Notes under the pieces: generated by a model
Seen by the model: the letters and a program-made list of their open reading frames with translations, nothing else
The model's database searches: none
What the model was told of the DNA's origin: nothing
Made by a program: the position numbers and the translations under genes
Part shown: piece by piece, positions 1 to 11,155 of the stretch
Layout: the number at the start of each line of letters is the position of its first letter
How positions within the stretch are numbered: the first letter of the stretch is position 1
Assembly (NCBI GenBank): GCA_973895155.1
Contig: OZ316891.1
Location: 28,892,001-28,956,000, forward strand
Direction: 5' to 3'
DNA: 64,000 bases
Origin: Marsupella aquatica
Taxonomy: Eukaryota > Marchantiophyta

Positions 1-1030
1 TAAAATGAATGAATGTATGTCATTATTGGATTGGAATGGTCCTCTTTTAATACTCTCTCCTTCCTATTCCTGGTGGTGCGGCTCCCGTCCGAACCTCACC
101 CTGAAATGGGTTCCCTATACAATGAATGTATGTCACTATTGGAATGGGGAGGAGAGTCTACTAAGTGTTCTCCCTAGTCTATTAAATTTTCTTTCTCATT
201 TAAGTTCAAGAAAAAAAAAGAAAAAAAAAGAAGAAGATAAAACTCAGGTAATTCTGTAGAACCTACTGTAGTTGGTCACAAGGGGCATTTGATAGTAAGG
301 TGTACAATGAGTTTCTTCAATATCTTGCCAGCAAAACAACAGTGGGCCATTTTCAGGTAGTGGCCCATGACAGATCGATAAATCTATGATATTAATCAAA
401 AGCTACGGTAATTGCGCCAGTTATACAATGTTATTATATATATATATATATATGCGCCCCATTATACTTCCACAAATATATGATACCAATTAACCGCTAG
501 GGTAATTGCGCTAGTTATGTTATTATTAGTATATGATGATAGCAATCAAAAGTTATTCTGTAGGCTTACTGTCTAGGGACTCTAAGTAAGGCCATACTGA
601 AAGTGAGGGTACCAGAAAAATAACAGAGATTGGGACAAAGATAACTGAGAACTATCACGGAGTCCTTTTTTTGCAAGGTTTTTTTGGTCGTCATCTCGTA
701 CTTTCAAGGGCTGCTAATCACGCTAGTGTCATAAAATGTGTACGATCCCAGTCATCTCTGTTTACATTCAAGGAACCAGTAATCAAGCTACTGTCAAAAA
801 ATGTGTATGATCCAAAGACTTGAGCAACTCCATGGACAGAGGGGTTGTCTGCAAAGCTCGGATGGACTGCAAAGCTCGGATAAACTTGTTGAAATAGACT
901 CTGGGCTCAAATTTGACCTGCAATCAAATAGTCTCCCTACATTTTGTATGTTGTTTCAGTTAGTTCACCTGGTGTTATGAAGCATCAGTTGCCAGTGCTT
1001 GAACATGACTTTTCTGCCTTATCGCAATCT

Positions 1031-1173
1031 TTGTGAGAACAAGGTTTACGTGAAGCTTACTCAGGGCATCCTTTAAATGGCGTCCTCAGCAAACCTATCC
1101 CAATCTTTCCTCAGCAAACTTAACCCAATCTCTGTGAGAACAAAGTTTACGTGAAGCTTACTCAGGGCATCCT
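1031..1173. repeat. Two-copy direct repeat of about 42 bp
   Basis: The segment 1031-1073 recurs with one or two changes at 1132-1173. Between them a second short pair, starting ctcagcaaac, occurs at 1084 and 1109. The pattern looks like a local duplication with interleaved smaller copies rather than a mobile element, because no terminal inverted repeats or target-site duplications are visible. Confidence 0.8.
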
Positions 1174-1425
1174 ATGTTATAGAGTGGCATCCTCGAAGAA
1201 AGTTTGCTGCTCAGACCCAAAGTACTCAGAACATCATTCACAAAAGTGAAAAATCATTCCCGAAAGCTGTAATTTGACGCTTTGGCCAAACTATTCTGGG
1301 AGCACCTAGTTCCCAAAATTCCATAGATCAAATCATTCAAACCCCAATCTACCTTTCTTATTTTTGGTGTAAACTGGCTGATCACTTTAAAGCAATCCAT
1401 GGGGATGGGCAGGAACAAAGTCTCC

Positions 1426-1472
1426 GAGCGTTTATTTGGTATGATCCATGAGAGCGTTTATTTGGTATGATC
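1426..1472. repeat. Tandem duplication of about 24 bp
   Basis: Two nearly identical copies of a unit containing gcgtttatttggtatgatcc lie head to tail. This is a small local duplication in non-coding DNA. Confidence 0.85.
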
Positions 1473-3422
1473 CTTGATTAACTATTCATGTAGTTGTGCA
1501 TAGAGTTGGGATGCTCTCGCAGCCAAGTACATCGTGCACAGCAAGTAATCCCTTAATGGATGGCAATCATGGAATCTTCAGCAATTAGGGACTTGTTCAG
1601 ACGTTGGCCGGCGTTCAAGAAAACAACACACCTAAAAATGGACAGAGGTAAAAAAAGGTCCAGATGTTTGCCATCTATCTAAAGTATCGACTATGGCATA
1701 ACGGCTCTCAGATCGATCTTTTGAAGGTTTGAGACTTCGGGATGCACGTATCTCCGTCGTCGAAAATGCCACCAGATTTACGAAGAGGATGCCCCGAAGA
1801 GAGAATATAGCAGTCATTTGAGAGAATTGTCTGCATCGGAAAGCTTCACCCTCGATCATAGAATAAACGACAACAATGTCATCACGATGACTGAACGCAG
1901 GATGCATGCAGAGTATGCTTATTTTAGACGCAAAACTCGACGATCCACCTGCCATTTTTTATGAATATTTTAGTACTGTGAGAAGCACACTTGAACATTA
2001 TAATATGCGGCGCATGATCCAAAGGTTAACAACTGGTCCGCAACAAATAAATGTTTTATTGAGTCCTGAGGTGCTGCTCTTATTAGGGATTAGGAATTCA
2101 TGGTCTATCTGGACACAATGTCCTTAGAGGAAAGAGCACATTCAAGAGGCCCACAAACCAGTAGAGTTCAACGTACTGAAAGCTCGAGAAAGCGGACTGA
2201 GGACAAGACAAAGCAAATCACGGAAATACGACCGATCGCAAGCAATAGACAAGAGGAGAGAACCATATTTATTACGAGAAAGGTACAAACCCTCCACAGG
2301 GACACAATACCGAACAAATTTTGTTTGTTCAGTTAGAATATGCCTATCGAAAATAGTACACCACACAACCTAAACAATTGCACAGCTGCCAATTCTACAA
2401 AAGTTCGCAATGTCGACTAAGCGCCACTTGGAATGCTGGTCGTTCACATGTCTCCAGTGATTCTGTGAGATCTGGAGAGCCCTCGAATTCCTACGTTAGT
2501 ACCGATGTTGCGTTCGAGTCATTATCCTACTTTAAAATTGGTTGCTAAGTGTTAATTTCATATACTTATTGATTTCAAGTTTCAGCGCCAAAATCTGAGA
2601 ATCTGCACGTACACGTCGACTTTCCGAAAGGCCTACAACGAATTGCTTTGCTAAGCAGAGGGTAACTAAGGAAACCTACAGAGTAAATATCTAAAAACGA
2701 GACACAACACCTTGCGAAAACCTGAAAGACTAAATCTCACACGGGAATTCAAAACTTAGAAACCACATTCCAAATTAAAGAAAGAAAATTAAAAATCTAG
2801 TGATCCTCATCTCAGGTGTTGTGACCAGATTCTCAAAACGTATGCATGCACGAAAACAGTTTTTGTGATGCAGTTTGATTCACGTCGCTTTGATTTTGTG
2901 AGATCAGCTGCTCAAGTGGCTCATATGGGGTCAGTCCACTGGAGGACAACAGAGAGTCCAAATAATCAGATTTTTAACTCCGGCCAGTCTACTATCTATG
3001 AATGAACCCGTGAATGAAATGATGAAAATCAACAGAAAGACCGTCAAAGACGAATCACTGTAGAGATGTTCAAAGGTGGACCAGGGCCCCACCAGTCTTG
3101 CAAGTTTTGCAAACTAAGTGACAAATTCGATAGTCTTGGTGAAACCGCTCGTAAAAGTACCAAGGTTTATTTTGGGTTTATTTTATATTGCAAAGTGAAT
3201 CGTACACGACAGGAGCCGCTTTTCGTCTGCGATGCGATCATGGAAGGGCTTCCATTTACTTCAAATTCGGGCCCTCGCCCTTCAGTTCAGCTCACTTCGA
3301 TCCAATTCGATTCAAACCAATGCTGTTGCTTGGGCTTGTTTTTCCTCCCCCCACTCTAGAGTACTCCAAGTACTGCCGCTGGGGCCGCCCGACGAACAAA
3401 ACGACTCGGAGACAACGAAATC

Positions 3423-4169
3423 ATGGGAACAATTCGGCCACAGATAGTGTTGTTCGGGGACTCTTTGACAGAATGGTCTTTCCGGGTGGATGAATGCGGG
3501 TGGGGAGCTTCGTTGGCAAATCATTTCTCGCGGAAGGCAGATGTGGTGGCACGAGGGTTCGGGGGCTACAACACCGAGCTTGCCAAAATTATGCTCGACC
3601 AGATCTTTCCAATTCCCTCGGCCAACCCTCCAATCCTGGTGATAGTCGGTTTTGGAGCAAACGACTCTGCAGATCCGAATGCAAGCCATAAGATTTTACA
3701 CGTGCCGGTGGCAGAGTATGGTGAGAACCTCAGGAACATCGTGGCTCATTTGAATAAGCAGTCTGAGTCCACGAAGATTATTTTGTTCACACCTCCTCCC
3801 ATTTCTGAAAGGATGCTGGTTAGACAATGGCTTATGTGGCCAGATTTCTCAGGCGTCCCAACTCGACGAAATGACTTCACTAGATTGTATGCCGAGGAGG
3901 TGGTGAAGGTTGCGTGGGACGAAAAGCTTCCCGTGATCAATTTGTGGTCCATCTTTCAGGAGGATCCTGACTGGGAAGAGAAATATCTGAGCGATGGGTT
4001 GCATCTCACTTCTCAAGGCAATGCCAAAGTGTTCGAGGAGGTGTTGAAGGTTTTGGATTTACTGTCGCTCAAAGCGAAAAAGGTGGCTTGGGACGTTCCC
4101 GCGATCACTCGTTTGGGTGACAATCCAGTGGCTGCTTTGAAGACTTGGTGCATGCGCAGCAGTCTATGA
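3423..4169 (+). CDS. GDSL esterase/lipase, CPRD49/IAH1 type
   Basis: This 248-residue protein belongs to the SGNH/GDSL hydrolases, closest to plant CPRD49-like enzymes and yeast isoamyl-acetate esterase IAH1. These cleave carboxyl esters with a Ser-Asp-His triad. The blocks are in order: FGDSLTE at residues 11-17 with nucleophile Ser14, RGFGGYNT at 44-51 with the oxyanion glycine, GAND at 78-81 with Asn80, and DGLHL at 191-195 with Asp191 and His194. Length and block spacing match complete members of the family. No signal peptide is visible, so a cytosolic protein is likely, unlike the secreted plant GDSL lipases. The ATG gives the expected short leader before block I. The gene has no intron, whereas plant relatives as I recall them are split, so a retrocopy is possible. 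The frame is intact and all catalytic residues are kept. The preferred substrate cannot be told from sequence. Confidence 0.93.
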   Translation: MGTIRPQIVLFGDSLTEWSFRVDECGWGASLANHFSRKADVVARGFGGYNTELAKIMLDQIFPIPSANPPILVIVGFGANDSADPNASHKILHVPVAEYGENLRNIVAHLNKQSESTKIILFTPPPISERMLVRQWLMWPDFSGVPTRRNDFTRLYAEEVVKVAWDEKLPVINLWSIFQEDPDWEEKYLSDGLHLTSQGNAKVFEEVLKVLDLLSLKAKKVAWDVPAITRLGDNPVAALKTWCMRSSL

Positions 4170-6384
4170 TTGCCTGAATTGCAGCCGGATGGCAATTTTC
4201 TGACTTGATACATTATCTAAACTGGCAATGCATTGCTGACGAGCCTGTTCTTGGAGGATTACTTTGACGGATTAGAAGGGCCATTTCGATATTCATCTAC
4301 GTACAGAATTGACCGACCCACCACGCCACCCACTCAACAGTTCAAGGTATACATGAATATTAATCGCTTCAACGCTGTGAAGGAAATTCGACTGTTGTGT
4401 AGCACTTACAGCACTCGAGGCCCGAATTAAACGTCTGATCCTTACACAACAGAAGGCACGATTGCTACATGTTCGTTACACACGGGTAAATGCCCTCATG
4501 TTCATGTAGATAGCTGTGCGATCGATCCACTAAGCATCTCGAAATAGTTTGCTCTTGTGACAACGTGGCATGAACAATTTGTTCCTGACAAAATGTTGCA
4601 CCCTAGAGTTCCTGTGCTACACGTATGATCTGAGGATGTTGAGCCTCTTAGTTCGGGTTTGATAGTGCCGATGAGGTCCCGTCTGAACCTGTTAAGAGAA
4701 GATCGATCGATATATCCAAGGTCCACAAAATTTACAATAGAGTTCAAGACTATTGATGATTGTGGACCCCGTTGTGGACAATCCAATTATATTACTTAAA
4801 GCTCACTCAAACCTTTCTGCATCGTTTGAAGTTCGACCGAGTTCGCATTCATTCAGATCTAGATTAGAGGTCCTAAGTTCAAGTCTGTTGTCCTATATAT
4901 GTCGATCTTATATTTAGTTGATGGCGAGCCGACTCTCTGGTGTATGCTGTGATCCAGCAAGACGTACATCTAATTGGAGAACCTTGGACTCGTTCAAGTC
5001 AGTTCAAATGTACCGAGATATGTACATGCGTACGTAAAATGAAATTTGTTCGATCTCCTGAATTTGACCCCGGATTAGGAGAAAAATTGCGATCGAGGAT
5101 TGAGTTTCTTACAATGGAACTTCCAGGCAGCTTGTGTGAGCTCATCAATCGGGACACCCACTGTGTCTGTAACTTCGCACAATGGCTTCCACCTTAATTA
5201 CCGAGAAAATTCAGTTTTCATTGAGGTGACCATTTCGGCTACAATGTTTTCAGGTCGTGTACTTTGAATGCACAGTTGGCTAGAGTCGCAACCCGATCGC
5301 CCCTGACTATTTTGAGATGATAATAAAATACGTTGGCCTCAACCTAGGTCCACAGTAATTAATGCGGCTCCAAAATTTGGACACCGCCCATATATGGGGA
5401 ACCTTGTCTTGAACATTTCGGCCGAAACCTTTCTGGAGTTTCTGGAGAGCATTCTCCATTTCGGTCAAATCGCGAAGAATCTTGGAAATGTAAAACAAAA
5501 ACGCGGACTTCACTCGCAAACTGTGGGTGCGCTCTTTGAACAACCACTGAATGAGCTCCCCGAGCATTGAAATCCGCGACTGACTGAAGACCACTTGTCA
5601 TTAATCAGCTGATTTATTCGGTGATGTCGAGGGCGACCAACCTACTGATGGTGAGAAACTAACTACTGATCGAGCTCCTGTGTTGTATCGATCGAGATTA
5701 CCTAGTCAAGAAAAGCAAATTCAAGCGAACCCATTTCGAAAACGTCACTAAATACAGAACTTCACCAGTAACTATGAGGGACGGCTGGACGAGGTTTGAT
5801 TGATTCGCTAGCATAATCATATAGCTGGAAAGAAAGCAGCGACCAGCATGTGTGTAGATTTCCCCTCCGTTTGTTTTCTTCTTCTACTGGGTTATGGATC
5901 GAATCAAGGAGCATGTTTGATCGACAGCAATATATGTAGCTAAATTGAAATGGCAGATCGATGATGATTGACCCACAAAGAACGGATCAATGAGAGCAAC
6001 GCCTTCTAGCACTTCATCTCTCAAAAGAGAACCGGTCTACTGGAATAGATGTTTTCCAATATTGTTCCAATGAAAAGATCACTCACTCAATGATTGTGGG
6101 GTAAGAAATTAGAGTTGGGAATAAGGAGACTGAGGTTTAGATTAGTATTGGAAAACTGCTCGTGTCAGCGAACAAGACTGTTCATAGCTCCGACAATCCA
6201 GTTCCCCTTTTTGGATGGGATGGAGATCTCTCCTAGGCACATTCATGAAGATTTGAGCTCATTAGACCCGTATGGAATAGAACGGTGTGACGTGAAAAGT
6301 GATCATTCCGCTTAAACCGCCACCGATTATCCCCGAATCAAAATTAGTCAATAATGTTATTAAGAAAATAAAAAGTTTAAGAAA

Positions 6385-7396
6385 GTGATTCATGAAACTC
6401 TGGCTAAGTGGGGCATTTTTTATCCCTAATAACTACAATGATTCATGAAACTCTGGTTATGGGATTTTTTTGGTGTGAAATTTTACCTTGCCAAGCATTT
6501 TTAGGTTATTTACTAGAATATGGCCATTTTCTAGCATTTCCCAAAAGCTGCAGCATTTTTTAAGAGAAATTGCATTTTGAATGTAGTTGCTATATATGGA
6601 GGCAGGAGAGGGGAAGGGAGGGGAGACTATGGAGGGGAAAATTGTGATCTCTTGTTTTCACTGCCCAGCCCAAAGATAGGTCAAATCAAAGTTCAGGTGA
6701 AGCTGCGGAAAAAATTGACTTTTTCACAAATTCTTTGGGGTAAACATGATTTGAATGTAATGGCTATGGAGGCAGCAGAGGGAGGGGAGCAGAGGGGAGC
6801 AGAGGGGAGCAGAGGGGGAGTTACTATTCTAACAAGGTACTTCATGTTTATGTTTAGTTGCCCAGCTCAAAGACACATTTAGTGGAAGCTCTACTGTCAG
6901 TACCAACTCCCGTGTTCTTTGGGGAAAACGTGAGTAGTGTATTTAACTTTCATTTTTTGTGGAGAAAACGTGAGTTGATGTGTGTTTTTTGCTCCTGCCC
7001 TAAAAACCAACAAGTAGGAGGTGATGAGATTGATTGGAACGGATGGAAAATGCCATAAGAGATTTCAGACAGTGGGCGAGGCAGGCAGGGGTGGGCTCAC
7101 CCTAGGCGAACAACTCCTTCAGTTGGAGCAGAACAGGTTGGGTTAAGATTTTTTAAGGGAAGTCTCTACCATCGGATGTAGACATGTGGCATGATTTTGG
7201 CCATCCGATGATTATGAAGTTAACCATAGGTGGTTAACTTCGCCGTTGCTAAAAAAGGTGATATTCTAGTGAATAATCTAATTAAAAAGCATGGTAAGGT
7301 AATAATTTCACACAAAAAAGTGGCAAGGTAATACATCTCAGTTTTAGAGCCCTAAGAAACTACACAATTGATTCATGAAACTCTGGTTAGGTGGGG
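6385..7396. repeat. Three scattered copies of one 25-30 bp motif
   Basis: The motif, core gattcatgaaactctgg, appears at 6385-6413, 6438-6463 and 7367-7396, all in the same orientation. The first two are 53 bp apart and the third is almost 1 kb downstream. They may mark ends or internal parts of a decayed element, but no boundaries could be drawn. Confidence 0.7.
6781..6820. repeat. 10-bp G-rich tandem array (about four units)
   Basis: A decamer of the form agaggggagc is repeated about four times in register. A related purine-rich stretch lies at 6600-6640. It is a simple tandem array in non-coding DNA. Confidence 0.85.
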
Positions 7397-8779
7397 GCAA
7401 TGCTCTGAACTCAGATTTGTCTCATTCGGGTTGTCTTACTTGGCTTTAGAAGTGGATGGATGCAATGACAGATCACTGATGCTACATGGTGGGCCCAAGG
7501 GAAAAAGTTAGCTTGCTCTTATTTTCTGGGCAAACTTGGCAGCTTGTACTGTGCCAATCTTTAACTCCATGCTCTTATTCTCTTAATCTTGTGCCAGGAA
7601 ATTTATAGCCTGAAATCCTTTTTCCAGACAAAATTTACACATGGAAACCTATGTTTGGGTAGGGGTTAGACAGTGTCTATAAACCTGTGTCCTGAATGTT
7701 CAAACAAGATTCCCAGTTACCACTCATCAGCTTGTTCTCACATTCTGAACAAAGAGTATGTTCCAGCCTAGTAACCCCTGCCCAGACCTTGGTTACTCAA
7801 TGCATACATAGAACGGTTGTAGTGGCTGCCACGGTCTATGACAGAGACATTTGGGTTCCAAGTAGCACCAAGTTTGTGGTGCTTGGATCCACATCCCAAA
7901 CAGGGGAGCTTTGCAAGTGTAGACAACGGGCAATGCAGAGGTGAAGAAGTTAGAGGACATTACCAACGTTGATGCATTCATGTGTGGAATATTTGGAGCA
8001 ACTGACACGGCAGTAGGAGACTTCAAGGGCAAAATCATGATTTGGGCTGAGGAAGATTGGTCTTTGCTAATAACCTGCACCAAGGAAATGAGACATTGGT
8101 CACTAAGCTGGACAAGATTTCAGACACTAAAAGTTTTACATTTGGAACTTCAGGCATTTGATTTTAAAAGTGTATTGTTGACTTGAATTGTCATTTCAAT
8201 TTCCTCTCTTTTTATAGCAGGCTCCTTGATTCTCTCATCTTCTGTTGTTGAGGACCATATAGTGATTGCAGTTGTTCTAGCCTAAAGTTGAACTTAACTC
8301 ATGACAAGAAGAGCATTTGGGAGTTTTGAAACAGCTTTTTGGACTGCTTTGGTCGAGAAGTTAAGTGATTGATATGCCTTGGCTTCATGTTTTGAGAAAT
8401 GGGATGGGTAACAAGAGGAACACGGAGACTACAGAACTCCCAGCTGTGAGATTGAAAATCATCTTGAAATCTAAACCAAAATCATCTTAGTAGATCATAG
8501 AGCACTGCCTTGAGGGAAAACTGATTTCTACCTACCTTGAACTGCTTAAATCCCTTCAATGTTTTTCTCTTTGTTATTTTTTGTCCATTATGAAAGCATC
8601 AAAGGCTCTGCAGGGTCATTCTAAGATTTGTCCACTTTTTGTGCATTGGTAAAATCTAAAATTGTGTTTATCTTCAAGTGTGAAGAAAGGAGCAACAGAA
8701 CCAAAATTAAAACACTCAGAGTGAAAGACAAATTCAGGAATTCAAGAGTATCAAGTCCTTACCAGGGCCATATGGGCAA

Positions 8780-8821
8780 AAATAACACCTCAAAACTTGG
8801 GCTAAAGCCCTCCTTTGGGAG
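8780..8821. repeat. Dispersed repeat, second copy near 63172
   Basis: About 40 bp here, centred on ctcaaaacttgggct, matches 63172-63213 with several substitutions in the same orientation. Both copies are followed by a segment beginning tttg. This is probably a shared fragment of a transposon family not otherwise identifiable in the window. Confidence 0.6.
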
Positions 8822-10551
8822 GCATTATTGCACACAAGGCCGTACCAAATACAAATTGCAAGCCCTAAAATTTCTCTCCAGGATATCAATCTATATGGCC
8901 ATAAAGTGTAAGATTCAGCACTCCCACTAAATCTCCCTATTTCATCGGTGTTCCGAATCCTACACATTCCACTGGCACTTACACTGATTAAAACGACCAT
9001 AATTGTTGTTTCACTAAAAACCTTCACAGCCCTTACCTAGCACAATTCATTTCAATAGTTCATAGGAGCCTGTTAACACGTGGGCCATCTGAAGGAAACA
9101 AATGGTTGTCATTAATTCATTGGTGCTTACTGCACCTTTGACGACATCCCATTCAGTGCAAGGAGTGAGATTTTGGTGCCTCATTTGATCACGCTTTTTC
9201 TTCAATTTCACCAATTTGTTAGCTCAAATAGCAGGTCTCTCGAATGCATGGACTAGCCTCTGCAAGCTTCAGAATGAGTCAATGATTCTAGACACACGGC
9301 AGATATAATTTACCTCAGACATGGGTGGGTTGGGTTCCTCCTGATTCAATGAACATCGCATCCATCTAGCTCGAGACCTTCTGCTGACTTTGGATCCAAG
9401 ATCATTCAAAGATTGAATGCTGTTAGCTGGTTACATTATCCGGGCTCAGTTTACGTCTAGATGATTTCTAAGGATGGGTACTGCAATAATTTGCTGCGCA
9501 ATACTCACCCAGAAAAAGTCCGAAAATCTGTGAGGAGCATTAAAAATGCAAGAGAGGGGAAAGAACTCTGAAGAAGAATGGTCCAGATTAAGGCCCCGAA
9601 ATCGATGGCGATGCTGTTACCTTCCGTGTCGCTATTCTGTACTCTCTCAACTTCTTCCGAGGTTTCTATGGTATGTACAAAGAAGATTACTTTACTGCCC
9701 TTCACAATCATGCCATGGGAATAAAATCTCTTGAGAGGAGACTCGAATTTACATGTGTCGAGTACCTGATAAGGGGTACAAACTACGAAGTACACGGAGA
9801 ACTCATTAATTAAGAAGAAAACGAAGGGGCAAGAACAAAATTCATGAAGAAGCGGCTGGAGAAACAATTAAGTTTTAGACCTCAGAGCAGATAACAGGTT
9901 TTATTGAGATCAATACTTTAATGGTAACCAGATAATGCTTATCATCCATCCGATTTGCATCGACTGTACTGGTCAGGGCTGTGAATGATGATCTCCATTG
10001 TGGCAATTGCAATTGGGAAGCTCTGTCTCGATGGCAATTGCTCTGCTCTGGGAATAGACTTTTGCTTGATTGCTTCGTTCGTTCTGCACGTGCTTGCCAG
10101 CTAGTGTGTATGTACAAGCCTGTTAAAACTGTACATAATCAGACCACGCCATGGATTACACCAATGAGAAAGGAGCATCTGTTGTTAGGGAGATGGAGTA
10201 AACCCAACCAGAAAACAGCACCTGTTGTTAGTGACGGTGTGAAGCAAGAGCATCGGGGAGAGTTCCAAGAGGTTGGGCGGATAGTCGGCTGGCCGGCCAG
10301 GATCGTAATTGTTGTAGCCAGACTGCCAGACTCAGCCAGAGAGAGGACTTTGGGGGCGTCAGCGATTCGTGTATTCTGCCAATTCGGTTTTCAACATTTT
10401 TTCCCTTTCGTCGGATTGTTCCACAAGTCCATCACTATCGGTGAGGGATGGGAATCTTCGTTTTGCAGACATCCCCAGACTCCACATATGCTAGCAGCTG
10501 ATATAGCTGCCGTTTCTGGTACTAGTTCTTCAGACTCCTCCACCAATCCTA

Positions 10552-11037
10552 TCAGCCACTGTGGCAGTGCAGCTTCATCGGTTTCTTCGTGTTGACTGGT
10601 ACTCGGGCTGGTAGTCCGTAATCGAGAGGGAAACAAGATCGATTATATCGATGATCTCCATGGCTGAAATTCTGATCACCGATTGGAGGCTCAATTGCTT
10701 GGTTACTTTGAAGTTCTTGGAGTGGTACTGCAATTAGATCGGCATCGTATCTTCTTATTTCTGCCCTCGCTTGTCGCTTGCTTCCCCCTTTCACTGCTCT
10801 AGAATCCCATCCCCGCTTGATATATCGCCAGCTTCTACTTCAGCAATGTTTGTGCTGAAATGAAGTGGGAGGTTCGGATTGGCAACAATTGGTTTTTCTG
10901 TGTTCCACTGCATCCGAGGTACTTGCCGAGTTAGAAGGTTGGTTTCGACTCTCAGGTCGGAGCTCCAGCGAGTCTTTCTTTACAATTTCTGAGATCGTCC
11001 ATGATTGAAGATCGCTTTCGTGACGAGGTGCAGTCAA
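10552..11037 (-). other. Unresolved coding-like block, divergent from CDCA7-like gene A
   Basis: On the minus strand one frame is open from 11037 down to 10552 apart from a single TGA near 10840. It would encode charged, low-hydrophobicity protein rich in Ser, Gln and Glu. A second open frame continues to 10391. There is no ATG at the head of the first frame, no recognised domain and no clear splice pattern. It begins only about 120 bp from the start of gene A on the other strand. It could therefore be an exon of a divergent gene, a decayed duplicate, or simply promoter DNA that happens to stay open. Confidence 0.25.
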
Positions 11038-11155
11038 GAGGGGTTTTTTCGCTACTCAGCCGCTACTTTCACCTCTCCAAAACTGTTTCTGAAGCTCTTG
11101 AGTTACCACGACCAACAAACTCCATCCCGCACAAAAGCCAGACTAATCTAAGCCC

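Larger units (their letters stand above)
1..3422. other. Intergenic DNA with short repeats
   Basis: I see no convincing gene here. The stretch holds an A-rich tract near 210-240, an (AT)n run at 435-453, and two local direct repeats listed separately. Open frames of 60-107 codons on both strands, for example minus 1632-1955, have no recognisable motif and overlap one another in different frames. The last few hundred bases are probably the promoter and 5' leader of the esterase gene that follows. I could not point to a clear TATA box. Confidence 0.6.
4170..10551. other. Long intergenic stretch, mostly unrecognised
   Basis: No gene could be supported. Short open frames occur on both strands, for example minus 5307-5594 and minus 9505-9867, but none shows a known motif or a convincing splice structure. 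The stretch contains a G-rich decamer array near 6781, three scattered copies of one motif (6385, 6438, 7367), and a segment at 8780-8821 that recurs near 63172. Much of it is probably old transposon-derived sequence. Confidence 0.5.

Noticed and set aside
1632-1955. 107-codon minus frame
   Set aside because: It starts plausibly but contains no motif, and its surroundings are repeat-bearing. It overlaps another frame on the plus strand of similar quality.
5307-5594. 95-codon minus frame with helical character
   Set aside because: It was considered as an RPW8-like or other helical fragment, but no diagnostic residues could be matched and the frame has no splice or neighbour support.
9981-10595. 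204-codon plus frame
   Set aside because: No recognisable motif, and the opposite strand has frames of more protein-like composition. There is no promoter or splice support.
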